Both the position numbers and the translations under genes were made by a program. Of a stretch of 64,000 bases of DNA, positions 36,698 to 45,384 are shown piece by piece. This DNA is from Nitrospirales bacterium (lineage in GTDB: Bacteria; Nitrospirota; Nitrospiria; Nitrospirales; UBA8639): positions 62,001-126,000 of the forward strand of contig BQIV01000005.1 of assembly GCA_021604005.1 (NCBI GenBank), given 5' to 3'. Below the pieces are notes generated by a model. It saw only the letters and a program-made list of their open reading frames with translations, ran no database searches and was not told the DNA's origin. Within the stretch, counting starts at the first letter, position 1, and the number at the start of each line of letters is the position of its first letter.

Positions 36698-37642
36698 TCA
36701 GTCCAACCACGAAGAGACAAGAGATGGACGCCTAGCCCCAAAAGCCAAACCACCAGATTGATTCCACGAACTTTTTAACAGCAACGTACTTCGACAGGCT
36801 CTTGCATTGTCTTCATGCTTCAAGGTTTCGTGACAACGTGACGCCTCAGATGTTTGACAATCACTCTCATTCTTCAGGCTTAGACCTCCTAGGCGACGGT
36901 CTCGAGTCTGATAATCCAATAAGGCCATGAGCAATTCTCGACGGCGAAAATCTGGCCAAAGCGTTTGGGTAAAATACAGTTCGGAATACGCAATCTGCCA
37001 TAGCAAAAAATTACTGACCCGTGACTCCCCACTCGTTCGAATTACTAGATCGGGATCGGGCAAGTCAGCGGTGGAAAGATATTGAGCAAACTCTGCCTCA
37101 TTGAGACAATGGCGGTCAACCAACCCCTTCTCAGCATCCTGCACAATGTTATTGACGGCTGTAAGAATGTCATCTCGCCCACCGTAACTGAGCGCAAGCG
37201 TCAGGGTGAATGGCTGAGCACCATCAGTAGCTCCCTCAAGTTCCTGGATCATGACTTGAATGGGCTTCGGCAATAACTCCACACGACCAATGACTCGAAA
37301 GCGAACACCGTCTTGCAAGAATTGTCGACAATGTTGCTGAAAAAACTCCATGAACAGTTCCATGAGTAGCGTTACCTCTTCCTGAGGTCGTTTCCAATTC
37401 TCTAAAGAAAAGGCATATAGCGTCAGAGCCGAAATGCCAAGGTCCCGACAAAGAATGACGATATCACGAGCCGATTCAACTCCAGCTCGATGCCCTGCGA
37501 TACGTGAATACCCGCGCTGCAACGCCCATCTCCCATTCCCATCCATAATAATAGCAACATGCCGAGGGAGTGCATCAACACGCAACTGAGAAGCTAAGGT
37601 TTCGACTGAATCGTGGTGACATTCGAGATGAGAACGATGCAT
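36698..37642 (-). CDS. uppS: Undecaprenyl diphosphate synthase with an extra C-terminal tail
   Basis: Cis-prenyltransferase making the C55 carrier lipid for peptidoglycan and polysaccharides. Core motifs: HVAIIMDGNGRWALQRG with the catalytic Asp, GHRAGVESARDIV, LYAFSLENWKRP, LSYGGRDDI, and DLVIRTSGESRVSNFLLWQ followed by SELYFT. The enzyme normally ends soon after DYQTRDRRLGG (residue about 257 of the longest form). Here about 60 further residues follow, basic and of no known domain, so a stop may have been lost. ATG 37642 is chosen for an AGGA site 5 nt upstream; an ATG at 37657 is possible. Confidence 0.93.
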   Translation of the reverse strand: MHRSHLECHHDSVETLASQLRVDALPRHVAIIMDGNGRWALQRGYSRIAGHRAGVESARDIVILCRDLGISALTLYAFSLENWKRPQEEVTLLMELFMEFFQQHCRQFLQDGVRFRVIGRVELLPKPIQVMIQELEGATDGAQPFTLTLALSYGGRDDILTAVNNIVQDAEKGLVDRHCLNEAEFAQYLSTADLPDPDLVIRTSGESRVSNFLLWQIAYSELYFTQTLWPDFRRRELLMALLDYQTRDRRLGGLSLKNESDCQTSEASRCHETLKHEDNARACRSTLLLKSSWNQSGGLAFGARRPSLVSSWLD

Positions 37643-37757
37643 AGATGTCCTATTCATATGCAGATCATCCTGATACGTGTATTGTCCAAACCGCTAAAAG
37701 TGGAGAAACCATATGGAGCACGATCGTTCAATTGGTCGGTCAACATGCCACCGACAT

Positions 37758-38123
37758 TCAGGAAACTAAGCCATACACGAACAAGACAACTCCAACAAGC
37801 AAGGCAAAACCAAACAGCATCTGAAGGGCAGTTTTTTTCGCGGATGTCAGTGAGTTCCATTCATCGCACAACTCGGAAAGCCACTGCCCCTTTGTCCCTT
37901 GCCGATCGTGCGTCACGCCATGCAGCCCCTCCTTCTCTTCAGGTGCAGCGGGAGCCGTCAGCTCGACAAGCGGTATTTCGGCATCTTGAGGTTTGGGAGG
38001 GGACGTGGCTCCATGATCCTGAACAAGAACCGCCTTGGGAGCTGTTGGGTTCGTCTCTCCGCAATGCGGACAGGATCCTGCGTAGTTCGACATTTCCCCA
38101 TCGCATTGGGGACAGGAAGTCAT
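37758..38123 (-). CDS. Zinc-ribbon protein with C-terminal membrane anchor
   Basis: About 121 residues. Two CxxC pairs at the N terminus (SCPQCDGEM and GSCPHCGETN) form a zinc ribbon. A proline- and alanine-rich linker and a charged segment with GQWLSELCDEWNSLTSAKKT follow, and the chain ends in one hydrophobic helix (FGFALLVGVVLFVYGLVS). This layout suggests a tail-anchored cytoplasmic zinc-ribbon protein. Function unknown. The ATG at 38123 is used; a GTG two codons earlier is possible. Confidence 0.7.
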   Translation of the reverse strand: MTSCPQCDGEMSNYAGSCPHCGETNPTAPKAVLVQDHGATSPPKPQDAEIPLVELTAPAAPEEKEGLHGVTHDRQGTKGQWLSELCDEWNSLTSAKKTALQMLFGFALLVGVVLFVYGLVS

Positions 38124-38293
38124 GGCCACGTGATGACTCTCTTCTCACGACTCGTGCGAATCCGGATGAATTCCAGGTGAACCATGGGAACGTTCAACGC
38201 GGAATCAAACACGTCAAATGGACGGACGTTCATTGAATCAGTTATCGGATTATTCATTGGTAATATCACATGTATTCGTGTTTCCACGGCACA

Positions 38294-39460
38294 TTACGGC
38301 GTGACTACCGCGCCTTCAGCAAGTGGCACAATAACTTTAATGGGTTCTTGAATGGGTTGTTGATGTGCCAAATGCAGAAGATGCATCAATAATCCATCGG
38401 TCAATTGTTGCCCCTTACTGATAATAACTTTTCCGGTCTCATCTCTGACACCCTCAGCCAGAATCATGCTGGCGGTCAACCCTTCTAATGACAACTCCAT
38501 AATGGTGTATTTCTTATCTTTTTCGAAGGATTGTTTGAGTGCGTCGAGTAAAATGGGATCATACCAGCCTTCACGCTTTCGCAATTCATATATGGCCGCA
38601 TCCTGTTCCATGCCACCTGTTTCTAAGGTATCAAAATCCAAGACCACCTTTAGCATACGCGCTTCAACCGGGATTTCTCTTCCCTGATCCGATGAATCCA
38701 TCGGTGGTCCACTTCCATCATATCGTTTTTCTTGAAAACGAATGATTTTCGCGACTTCGTCCATGCGCGGAATAGCTTCCAGCAAATCACCTCCAATCTG
38801 CGGATGCTTGAAAAAGAGCTCTTCTTCCTGAGAGGTTAACGGTTCACCACAATACTGCTTTCGAAGCACCTCCTGGGGCATCGTCACCGTTCCAATTTGA
38901 GAGAGCAGCGCTGCGGTCTCAATAAGCCATGAGCAATCGACTCCCATGGGCCTCGTCATCCCCTTCATATATCGTTGAATACGTGAAGTCCGACCAAATG
39001 CCTCTGGGTTTGATAAAGAAAACACTTCTATGAGACTTTTTAAGCACCCATTCAATGTTCGCTCAAGAATATCGCGCTCCATACGCAACAACCGATGATG
39101 CTCAAGGCCAGCTTGAATAGTCTCAAGTAATAATTCATGCGGACATGGTTTTGAGAGAAATCGAAAAACCGCGCCATCATTGACGGCTTTCATCGCCGTC
39201 TCAACGTCGGCATAGCCCGTAATTAAGATCCGAGACGCATCGGGCATTTGTGCTTTGACCATCTTTAAAAACTCAATTCCATCGACATTGGGCATGCGAA
39301 AATCCGATACCACGACGGCAAACGGCCCATCGCTACTCAGTTTCTCGATTCCCCATTCAGGGCCTAAGGCCGTATCAATTTCAAACCCCTTACGAAACTG
39401 CCGCTTATACGCATCTAAAACATTTCGACTATCGTCAACAAATAAGACTTTTTCAGGCAT
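38294..39460 (-). CDS. Response regulator with degenerate HD-GYP output domain
   Basis: 388 residues. The N-terminal receiver is complete: LFVDDSRNVLDAYKRQF, phosphoacceptor Asp in VVVSDFRMPNVDGIEFL, switch Thr in ILITGYADVETAM and Lys in RFLSKPCPHELL. The C-terminal region follows the HD-GYP layout but lacks its metal ligands: HDIGK is AALLSQIGTV, HHE is IIRFQEKRYDG and GYP is GPP. It is therefore probably not a c-di-GMP phosphodiesterase. The ATG at 39460 overlaps the upstream HDOD gene as ATGCCTGA. It is the third gene of a three-gene operon. Confidence 0.85.
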   Translation of the reverse strand: MPEKVLFVDDSRNVLDAYKRQFRKGFEIDTALGPEWGIEKLSSDGPFAVVVSDFRMPNVDGIEFLKMVKAQMPDASRILITGYADVETAMKAVNDGAVFRFLSKPCPHELLLETIQAGLEHHRLLRMERDILERTLNGCLKSLIEVFSLSNPEAFGRTSRIQRYMKGMTRPMGVDCSWLIETAALLSQIGTVTMPQEVLRKQYCGEPLTSQEEELFFKHPQIGGDLLEAIPRMDEVAKIIRFQEKRYDGSGPPMDSSDQGREIPVEARMLKVVLDFDTLETGGMEQDAAIYELRKREGWYDPILLDALKQSFEKDKKYTIMELSLEGLTASMILAEGVRDETGKVIISKGQQLTDGLLMHLLHLAHQQPIQEPIKVIVPLAEGAVVTP

Positions 39461-40463
39461 AACCCAACTCCAGACTCTGAACCTTCGCCGCATATCGCTG
39501 CCATGTTGGCCACGGATCAACATAGCCATGTACCGCCAAATATTCCATGGCTCGATCAGAGGGAATCCCATCGCTATCTTGCGGCCATCCACCCCCATCA
39601 AGAGTATTGGCAGCAAAGACAGCAAGTGTTGGCGTAACTCCAGGTAATTCAAGCCCCAGAGGATCATCGTGAAAGGCGACCGCATCAACAATAGCTTGCG
39701 GAAACATGTGGCGGCGAAGATAGGCTGCGCCAATACTGTCATGAGAAAGACCTAATTCACGAAATTCAGCTGTCGCGAGCGAAAGACCTTCACGCCTCGC
39801 CCGTGACATGATGCGCGTATAACAGTTGACATCAAGCGACAGGGCTAGTACGGCCAACCCAATATCATGGGAATACCCTGCCACACAGGATTGCCTAATC
39901 ACATCAGCATCTCCACGCTCGCCTTTGGCCAGAACCCCTGCCAGACACCCCGTACGGACACTATGCTTCCACAACACATCAACGCTCAGATGCTCTTCTT
40001 TCTGTTTCTCCAATGCAGCAAAGATTTGCGCGACAACCAGCAGTTGCTTCACCGTCTTCGTTCCCAACCACTCCATGCCGTGCTCAACCGTCTCGGGCAG
40101 AAAATCGAAGACTCTCCAGGTCGTCTCCAACAGTTGCATCACCTTGACTCGAATGTGCGCATCGCATGCAGTCCACATGGCATGGTAAAGACATGGATCA
40201 TCCAATAGAGACAGACAACCTTCATGGCGAAGGCGAGGATTCAGGTCAAACGATGGGGTATCGAAATCATGTTCCTTACGGCCATCCGTTGAGTTATCAA
40301 ACGGCCTAAGAAGGTCCCAGGTAAGCGTCCTGCCCAGCAAGTCAAAACTTCTCTTAAGTGGAATCAAATCCACCTCTTTTGGAATAACCCACAAAGACAT
40401 ATGCGAACCTTGCTCTTGAGGAGACACATGTTCAGTACACACAAGATGACGAGTCCACTTCAT
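39453..40463 (-). CDS. HDOD-domain signalling protein
   Basis: 336 residues with a C-terminal HDOD domain (about residues 130-310), a non-catalytic or divergent HD-related fold found in signalling proteins. Family-like segments are VKQLLVVAQIFAALEKQK, LWKHSVRTGCLAGVLAKG, VAGYSHDIGLAVLALSLD, REGLSLATAEFRELGLSHDS and VDAVAFHDDP. The first 100 residues match nothing I know. The ATG follows the stop of the upstream kinase-like gene directly (TAA then ATG), and its end overlaps the downstream receiver gene. The three are thus translationally coupled. Confidence 0.82.
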   Translation of the reverse strand: MKWTRHLVCTEHVSPQEQGSHMSLWVIPKEVDLIPLKRSFDLLGRTLTWDLLRPFDNSTDGRKEHDFDTPSFDLNPRLRHEGCLSLLDDPCLYHAMWTACDAHIRVKVMQLLETTWRVFDFLPETVEHGMEWLGTKTVKQLLVVAQIFAALEKQKEEHLSVDVLWKHSVRTGCLAGVLAKGERGDADVIRQSCVAGYSHDIGLAVLALSLDVNCYTRIMSRARREGLSLATAEFRELGLSHDSIGAAYLRRHMFPQAIVDAVAFHDDPLGLELPGVTPTLAVFAANTLDGGGWPQDSDGIPSDRAMEYLAVHGYVDPWPTWQRYAAKVQSLELGYA

Positions 40464-42233
40464 TTACGTACACCGCGGCTTTCGACCGACGCCGGCTCCA
40501 AGGGGAAACCGTACGATAAACGTCGTGCCATCCAAAGAGAGTGATTCAAATGAAAGAAGGCCTCCATGCGTATGCACAATGGTCGAATGTGCAAATGCTA
40601 ACCACGGACTCGTCTCTGCCCCCTCACGAGTGAGAGTCAAACTTCGATCACACACTTTCGAGGGGATGGCTGGAGGAACTCGTGTTCCAGTATCGGCAAT
40701 ACGAATTTCAACCCACTCGTGAGTCTTCCGCGTACTAATCGTAATAGTGCCTTTTTCTCCTGAATCATGTCGCAGTGACTGTTGAATCGCTTGTGCCGCA
40801 TGAATAATGAAATCACACCACACTCGAATTAATTGAGTTGGTGTGCCGAAAATCTGAGGAAGATCCCTCTCAAAATCTGTCTCAATGTCAGCGATATCCT
40901 TCCACTGTGTAGGCAGAAGACTTATCGCGCTTTGAAGCGAATGCTTCAGGTCAATCGTGACTTTTGCCTCTGGCACGTAATAAGACGACTCAGGGAGTGT
41001 GCCGACGAACTCCTTCACTCGGTCTGTTCCTTTCAGACTTTTCGTGAAGACGGCAGGGATCTCTTTTAGCAGGCCTTCAAAATCAATGTCGTTCATGACA
41101 CGTGAGACCGTTTCAGAAATGTGGGGATTCGTACCATTGACGTCAGGCTGCTGAAAAAGCTTGCCATACGCATCGAGAAGTTTTTTGATGTCGTGAAAAC
41201 TCGTCTCTAAAAATCGAATATTTTCAGCAATACGATGAACCGAAGACGTCATTGCCTCTGCCTGGTCAACGGCGAATGGACGTATCGACGTCATTGCCTG
41301 AGAACCCACAGGCGAAGCCGACAATCCCTTACCTGACTCGCAAACATATCCAAGCATCACAATACCTACAGGGGTATCGGTTTCACCTCGGATAGGACTC
41401 ACGGTCAAATCTACACTACGTTCTGTTCGCGACGGGTCAAGATATCGCAACGTTGGAACTCGGACAGGTTGCCGTTGTTCACGGCAATCCTGGACAGCAG
41501 TCATGAGAGTATCCCAATCCCATTGAATGTCGGTTAATTGAAGTGCATTTCCTAAAATTATTGAAGACGGAATTTCAAACATCTGTTCAGCCACGGTATT
41601 CCACCGAATGACACGATTGTTCTCATCAATGCCAATTAATATTGAAGGAATGGCCGTCACCAAATTTTCCGTTTCGGCCAGCACATGCCGCAGGGCCTGT
41701 TCGGCCTGACTACTGGACGCCACACGTTCATTCGCTCGATGGGCGACGCTCCACTTCGTTGTGAGAGAATCCGCAAGCTGTCGGACTTCGATCATGTCAA
41801 AAGGTTTGCGTAAAATGAGTATCTTTTCGCTATGCCCTAACCGATGCATGATCTGATCCCATTGATGATCTGAGTACGCTGTGCAGATCACCATCTGTAA
41901 ATCCGGATCCACCTTCCAGATATATTCGATCGTCTCAATTCCATCCCACCCTGATGGCATGCGCATATCGACAAAGGCCATTGCGAAGGGACGGTTTTCC
42001 CGTGCCGCCTTTTGAACAAGTGCCAACCCGATTTGACCTTGGTCGGCACACTCAATCTCATACCCTCCTGATGTCCCGGCATCTTGGCTCTCACCAAACA
42101 GTATTTTCTGGGCCTCCGCTAAACCGTCGCTCCGGGAATTACCTCCGAGAATCTTCCTGAAATCTTCATGTATGGCCTGATTGTCATCAATAATCAAAAT
42201 CCGTCTGTTCATGTCAGGCACGATGTCAGTCAT
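40464..42233 (-). CDS. REC-PAS-HATPase-like hybrid protein lacking a normal kinase core
   Basis: 589 residues. An N-terminal receiver (Asp16/17, phosphoacceptor Asp89 in AFVDMRMPSGWDG, Lys143 in ILRKPFD) is followed by a PAS domain (about 185-300, IPSILIGIDENNRVIRWNTV) and a helical plus HATPase-like region (about 340-580). In the latter the N-box asparagine is replaced (DFIIHAAQAIQ) and the G1 box reads ADTGTRVPP. I find no canonical HE-x-x-P phosphoacceptor box, so ATP-dependent autophosphorylation looks doubtful. The first gene of the REC-PAS / HDOD / REC operon. Confidence 0.82.
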   Translation of the reverse strand: MTDIVPDMNRRILIIDDNQAIHEDFRKILGGNSRSDGLAEAQKILFGESQDAGTSGGYEIECADQGQIGLALVQKAARENRPFAMAFVDMRMPSGWDGIETIEYIWKVDPDLQMVICTAYSDHQWDQIMHRLGHSEKILILRKPFDMIEVRQLADSLTTKWSVAHRANERVASSSQAEQALRHVLAETENLVTAIPSILIGIDENNRVIRWNTVAEQMFEIPSSIILGNALQLTDIQWDWDTLMTAVQDCREQRQPVRVPTLRYLDPSRTERSVDLTVSPIRGETDTPVGIVMLGYVCESGKGLSASPVGSQAMTSIRPFAVDQAEAMTSSVHRIAENIRFLETSFHDIKKLLDAYGKLFQQPDVNGTNPHISETVSRVMNDIDFEGLLKEIPAVFTKSLKGTDRVKEFVGTLPESSYYVPEAKVTIDLKHSLQSAISLLPTQWKDIADIETDFERDLPQIFGTPTQLIRVWCDFIIHAAQAIQQSLRHDSGEKGTITISTRKTHEWVEIRIADTGTRVPPAIPSKVCDRSLTLTREGAETSPWLAFAHSTIVHTHGGLLSFESLSLDGTTFIVRFPLGAGVGRKPRCT

Positions 42234-42667
42234 CGAAACACGATTCCTCTTTCTCCGATAATAAGACCCTTGAGGTCATGGAGAATCTTAAAAGTCCGTA
42301 TCCTTATTTTCTCGGTCGGACACCTGGTACTCTTGAATAGAGAACAGGGATTGCTTCTCCATTCCTACTCCGACAGATTCAGCCTTATCCAGCAAGACAT
42401 GAATAGGAAAAAGTCAGACACCATTCATCTTAGCCCTTTCTATGGGCAAGACTCGTGGGCATTAAGGGCGAAACCGACTCACCTACCGCTAACGTCATTC
42501 ACCATGACACCATTAATAAACCACTGAGAAATGCCGAAGACGAAGAGAGACACGTGTAGTCTCTGACTGAGAGAGTCGTACCCTCTGTACTCCACTTTGG
42601 ATAGCAGGACTCCACAACAATCATTTCCAGGTAGCGACATTCACTCATCACTACAGTCGAGGACATA
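42234..42667. other. Divergent promoter region between two signalling operons
   Basis: 434 nt between the minus-strand gene starting at 42233 and the plus-strand kinase starting at 42668. I see no gene, RNA or strong consensus promoter here; the short frames lack ribosome sites. It should hold promoters for both divergent transcripts. A GAGG ribosome site just before 42668 belongs to the kinase. Confidence 0.4.
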
Positions 42668-44215
42668 GTGACGAATTCCAGTACATCAGTATCAAAAGAC
42701 TGTACGAATTTGGACATTCTCAAGAATGTGCTGGACTCATCACCATTTCCGATGGTCCTGATCGATTCATACGGCACAATTGCCATGGCCAATTGGTCCG
42801 CAGAATCGCTCCTGTGCTATGAACCCCAACAACTGGCCGAACAACCCATTGAATCGTTGTTTACAACATTGGCGAATGCGACCACACATCCTCACGGCTC
42901 TTCTCCATTTATTCAACTTTGGCGAGGATCGTTAGAAAAACAACAAGAACTCACGGCATTACGGAAAGACGGCGACCAATTTCCCGTTGAAGTGACCTTA
43001 TATCCTCGCAAAACAACCGCAGGGCTTTATCTGCTCGTGACGCTCATTGATGCCACAGAACGAAAGTGGGCCAAAAGCGAATTCGACCGATTAAGTCTGC
43101 ATCAACAATACATCCTGCAGTCAGCAGGGGAAGGTATCTACGGATTAAATTTGAACGGCCAATTAACCTTTATCAATCCGGCTGGGGTGAACATGGTGGG
43201 GTGGAAGGCAGAGGAAATCTTGGGACAGCCGCAACATTCGGCATTCGATCATGGCCGTCTTGATACACCATGCCGCAACTCCGAGGCATGCCATATCGTG
43301 GCGGCATTCCGGGATAGCGCGATACATCATGTTGATGACGAAGTCTTCTGGCGAAAAGACGGTACCTGCTTCCCTGTCGAATACACCAGTACGCCTCTAC
43401 ACGATGAAACAGACAGAGTCATTGGGGCTGTGGTGACATTTCGTGATATCACACAACGCAAACTAATGGAAAAAGCCGATCATGACCTACGAGTCATGAA
43501 GGACGAATTCATTGCCACAGCCTCTCACGAACTCAAAACCCCCATTGCCTCGCTTCGAGGCTTCATGAAGCTTATCCTTCATGGAAAAGTTACCGATCCC
43601 GTTGTTCAACAAGAATTTTTGGCTCGAGCCAACCAAGATGTCGAGCGACTGCTTACGTTGATTCACAACTTGCTGGATACATCAAAACTTGAAACCGGAG
43701 TGAGTCAGTTTTTATTGGAAGACGTGGAACTGAAGGTTATGTTCACCGACACATTTGCAACCCTCGAGCCGCTTGCCAAGAATAAAGATATTCGCCTCCG
43801 GCAGGAATTACCATCCGAACCCATCTTCGTCAAAGTCGATCGACAAGCATTCCAACGCGTACTGGAAAACTTACTGAGTAACGCTATCAAGTTTTCTGAC
43901 CCACAGCACCCTGTTCTCGTGACAGCGAAACAGACCACAGATGAGACCGTGATTCACGTCATTGACCACGGTCCAGGGTTTCCTCAAGAGGAGGCCAATC
44001 GCCTATTCGAAAAGTTTTATCAGGCGAAAAGCCTCACCAAGCGAGCTGACGGCGGTTCGGGCCTTGGCTTATTTATCGCGAAAAAAATCATTGAAGGACA
44101 TGGCGGACAGATTTCAGTAGAAAGCACAGTCGGACATGGAGCCACCTTCACCATTTCCCTGCCGACTCGGGAAATCACAACATCGATGAACAATGAGGAG
44201 ATCTCTTATGACTGA
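42668..44215 (+). CDS. PAS-PAS sensor histidine kinase
   Basis: 515 residues, no obvious membrane helix, so probably a cytoplasmic sensor. Two PAS domains (about 20-130, opening SPFPMVLIDSYGTIAMANW, and about 145-270, GEGIYGLNLNGQLTFINPAG, the latter ending in a PAC-like VVTFRDITQRK). A classical HisKA box follows, FIATASHELKTPIASLRGF, with the phosphoacceptor His. The HATPase has LENLLSNAIKFS (N-box), HVIDHGPGFP (G1) and SGLGLFIAKKIIEGHGG (G2). GTG 42668 with GAGG 6 nt upstream. Its stop overlaps the next gene, so the two form a two-component pair. Confidence 0.93.
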   Translation: MTNSSTSVSKDCTNLDILKNVLDSSPFPMVLIDSYGTIAMANWSAESLLCYEPQQLAEQPIESLFTTLANATTHPHGSSPFIQLWRGSLEKQQELTALRKDGDQFPVEVTLYPRKTTAGLYLLVTLIDATERKWAKSEFDRLSLHQQYILQSAGEGIYGLNLNGQLTFINPAGVNMVGWKAEEILGQPQHSAFDHGRLDTPCRNSEACHIVAAFRDSAIHHVDDEVFWRKDGTCFPVEYTSTPLHDETDRVIGAVVTFRDITQRKLMEKADHDLRVMKDEFIATASHELKTPIASLRGFMKLILHGKVTDPVVQQEFLARANQDVERLLTLIHNLLDTSKLETGVSQFLLEDVELKVMFTDTFATLEPLAKNKDIRLRQELPSEPIFVKVDRQAFQRVLENLLSNAIKFSDPQHPVLVTAKQTTDETVIHVIDHGPGFPQEEANRLFEKFYQAKSLTKRADGGSGLGLFIAKKIIEGHGGQISVESTVGHGATFTISLPTREITTSMNNEEISYD

Positions 44216-45356
44216 CAGGATCATGATCGTTGACGATGAACCAAACTTTTTACGCATGCTTGAATTCACCCTGCAGTCCGAAGGGTACGAGGTCGTCACG
44301 GCAGAAACAGGAAGGGAAGGCATAGAGAAGATTCAAGCTGCACAACCTCATCTCGCCATTCTTGATGTTTCATTACCCGATATCAGTGGAATAGAACTGT
44401 GCGAGCATCTTCGTCAAGACCCAAAGACCGTTGACATTCCAGTCATCATGTTAAGCGCTCGCTCACAAACATACGATAAGATTAAAGGGTTACGGGCTGG
44501 ATCTGACGAATATGTGACGAAACCCATTGATCCGGAAGAAATCGTCGCACGAGTCGAAGCTCTGCTGAGTCGCAGCCGTCACTTACGGCAATCAAGTGCT
44601 GCATCAATGAAAAAAGGGAAAATTTTTGCGTTCATGGGGAGCACCGGTGGAGTTGGGGCCACGACCGTCGCACTCAACATTGCCGCCGCGTTGAGCCAGC
44701 GATCCCCTGATACCGCGATCATTGAATATCGACCGTACACGGGAACCACGGCCCTTCAACTTGGCATGACGCCAGAGCGCACGCTAGGAGACCTTCTCGC
44801 TCTCGAGACTGATGATATCACACATCAACACCTTGACCGGCATTTGTCTACCCATGCCAGCGGCATGCGAGTGCTCTGTGCATCACAATCTCCGCAGGAA
44901 TATCGAGAGCTTCTCCCTGATCATACGGAATCCATTCTGCAAGGGTTAGCGGAAATCATGGACTATTCCATTCTTGACTTACCCTCAATACCGCTTGCCG
45001 TCTTGCCAACGGTTCTTCAGCATTGTCATGTCTTGTCTTGCGTCATTGAACCAGAACCCATCTCGCTCGCCTGCGCTAAAAATCTCATGCAGTTACTACA
45101 AGCATGGGGAAATACTCCCATTCGTGTCGTGCTCGTCAATCACGGACGCTCCTCTTCAAGTCTTTCGCTTTCAGAAGTGAAACGTCAACTCAACTGTGAA
45201 ATCCTGGGCGTGATGACTCCCGCCGCCGAACTGTGTGTGAAAGCCTGTAACACACAAACACCTGTCGTCCTCTCCCATCCCAATAGCCTCGCAGCCAACG
45301 CCCTCCTTGAAATGACAGATCGACTCGTCGAAGAGCATGTCATGGCGCTCGCATAA
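44208..45356 (+). CDS. Receiver fused to a CpaE/MinD-like ATPase domain
   Basis: 382 residues. The receiver (1-120) is complete: IMIVDDEPNFLRML, Asp in LAILDVSLPDISGIEL, Ser/Ala switch VIMLSARSQT and EYVTKPIDPEE. The second half is a CpaE-type MinD/ParA relative (KIFAFMGSTGGVGATTVALN). The Walker A lysines are missing (STGGVGATT instead of KGGxGKT), more degenerate than usual CpaE, which keeps the first lysine. CpaE proteins place pilus or Tad machinery at the pole; no pilus genes are nearby. ATG 44208, overlapping the kinase as ATGACTGA, after GAGGAG. Confidence 0.88.
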   Translation: MTDRIMIVDDEPNFLRMLEFTLQSEGYEVVTAETGREGIEKIQAAQPHLAILDVSLPDISGIELCEHLRQDPKTVDIPVIMLSARSQTYDKIKGLRAGSDEYVTKPIDPEEIVARVEALLSRSRHLRQSSAASMKKGKIFAFMGSTGGVGATTVALNIAAALSQRSPDTAIIEYRPYTGTTALQLGMTPERTLGDLLALETDDITHQHLDRHLSTHASGMRVLCASQSPQEYRELLPDHTESILQGLAEIMDYSILDLPSIPLAVLPTVLQHCHVLSCVIEPEPISLACAKNLMQLLQAWGNTPIRVVLVNHGRSSSSLSLSEVKRQLNCEILGVMTPAAELCVKACNTQTPVVLSHPNSLAANALLEMTDRLVEEHVMALA

Positions 45357-45384
45357 CGAAACCTCGCGATAGCGTTGCCTCGTG

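Noticed and set aside
36541-36753. 70-codon minus-strand frame beyond the end of uppS
   Set aside because: It overlaps the uppS end in another frame, is AT-rich, and lacks a ribosome site.
38294-39742. Longer 482-residue version of the degenerate HD-GYP regulator
   Set aside because: The first 94 residues overlap the HDOD gene in another frame and look like shadow translation; the ATG at 39460 begins exactly at the receiver domain.
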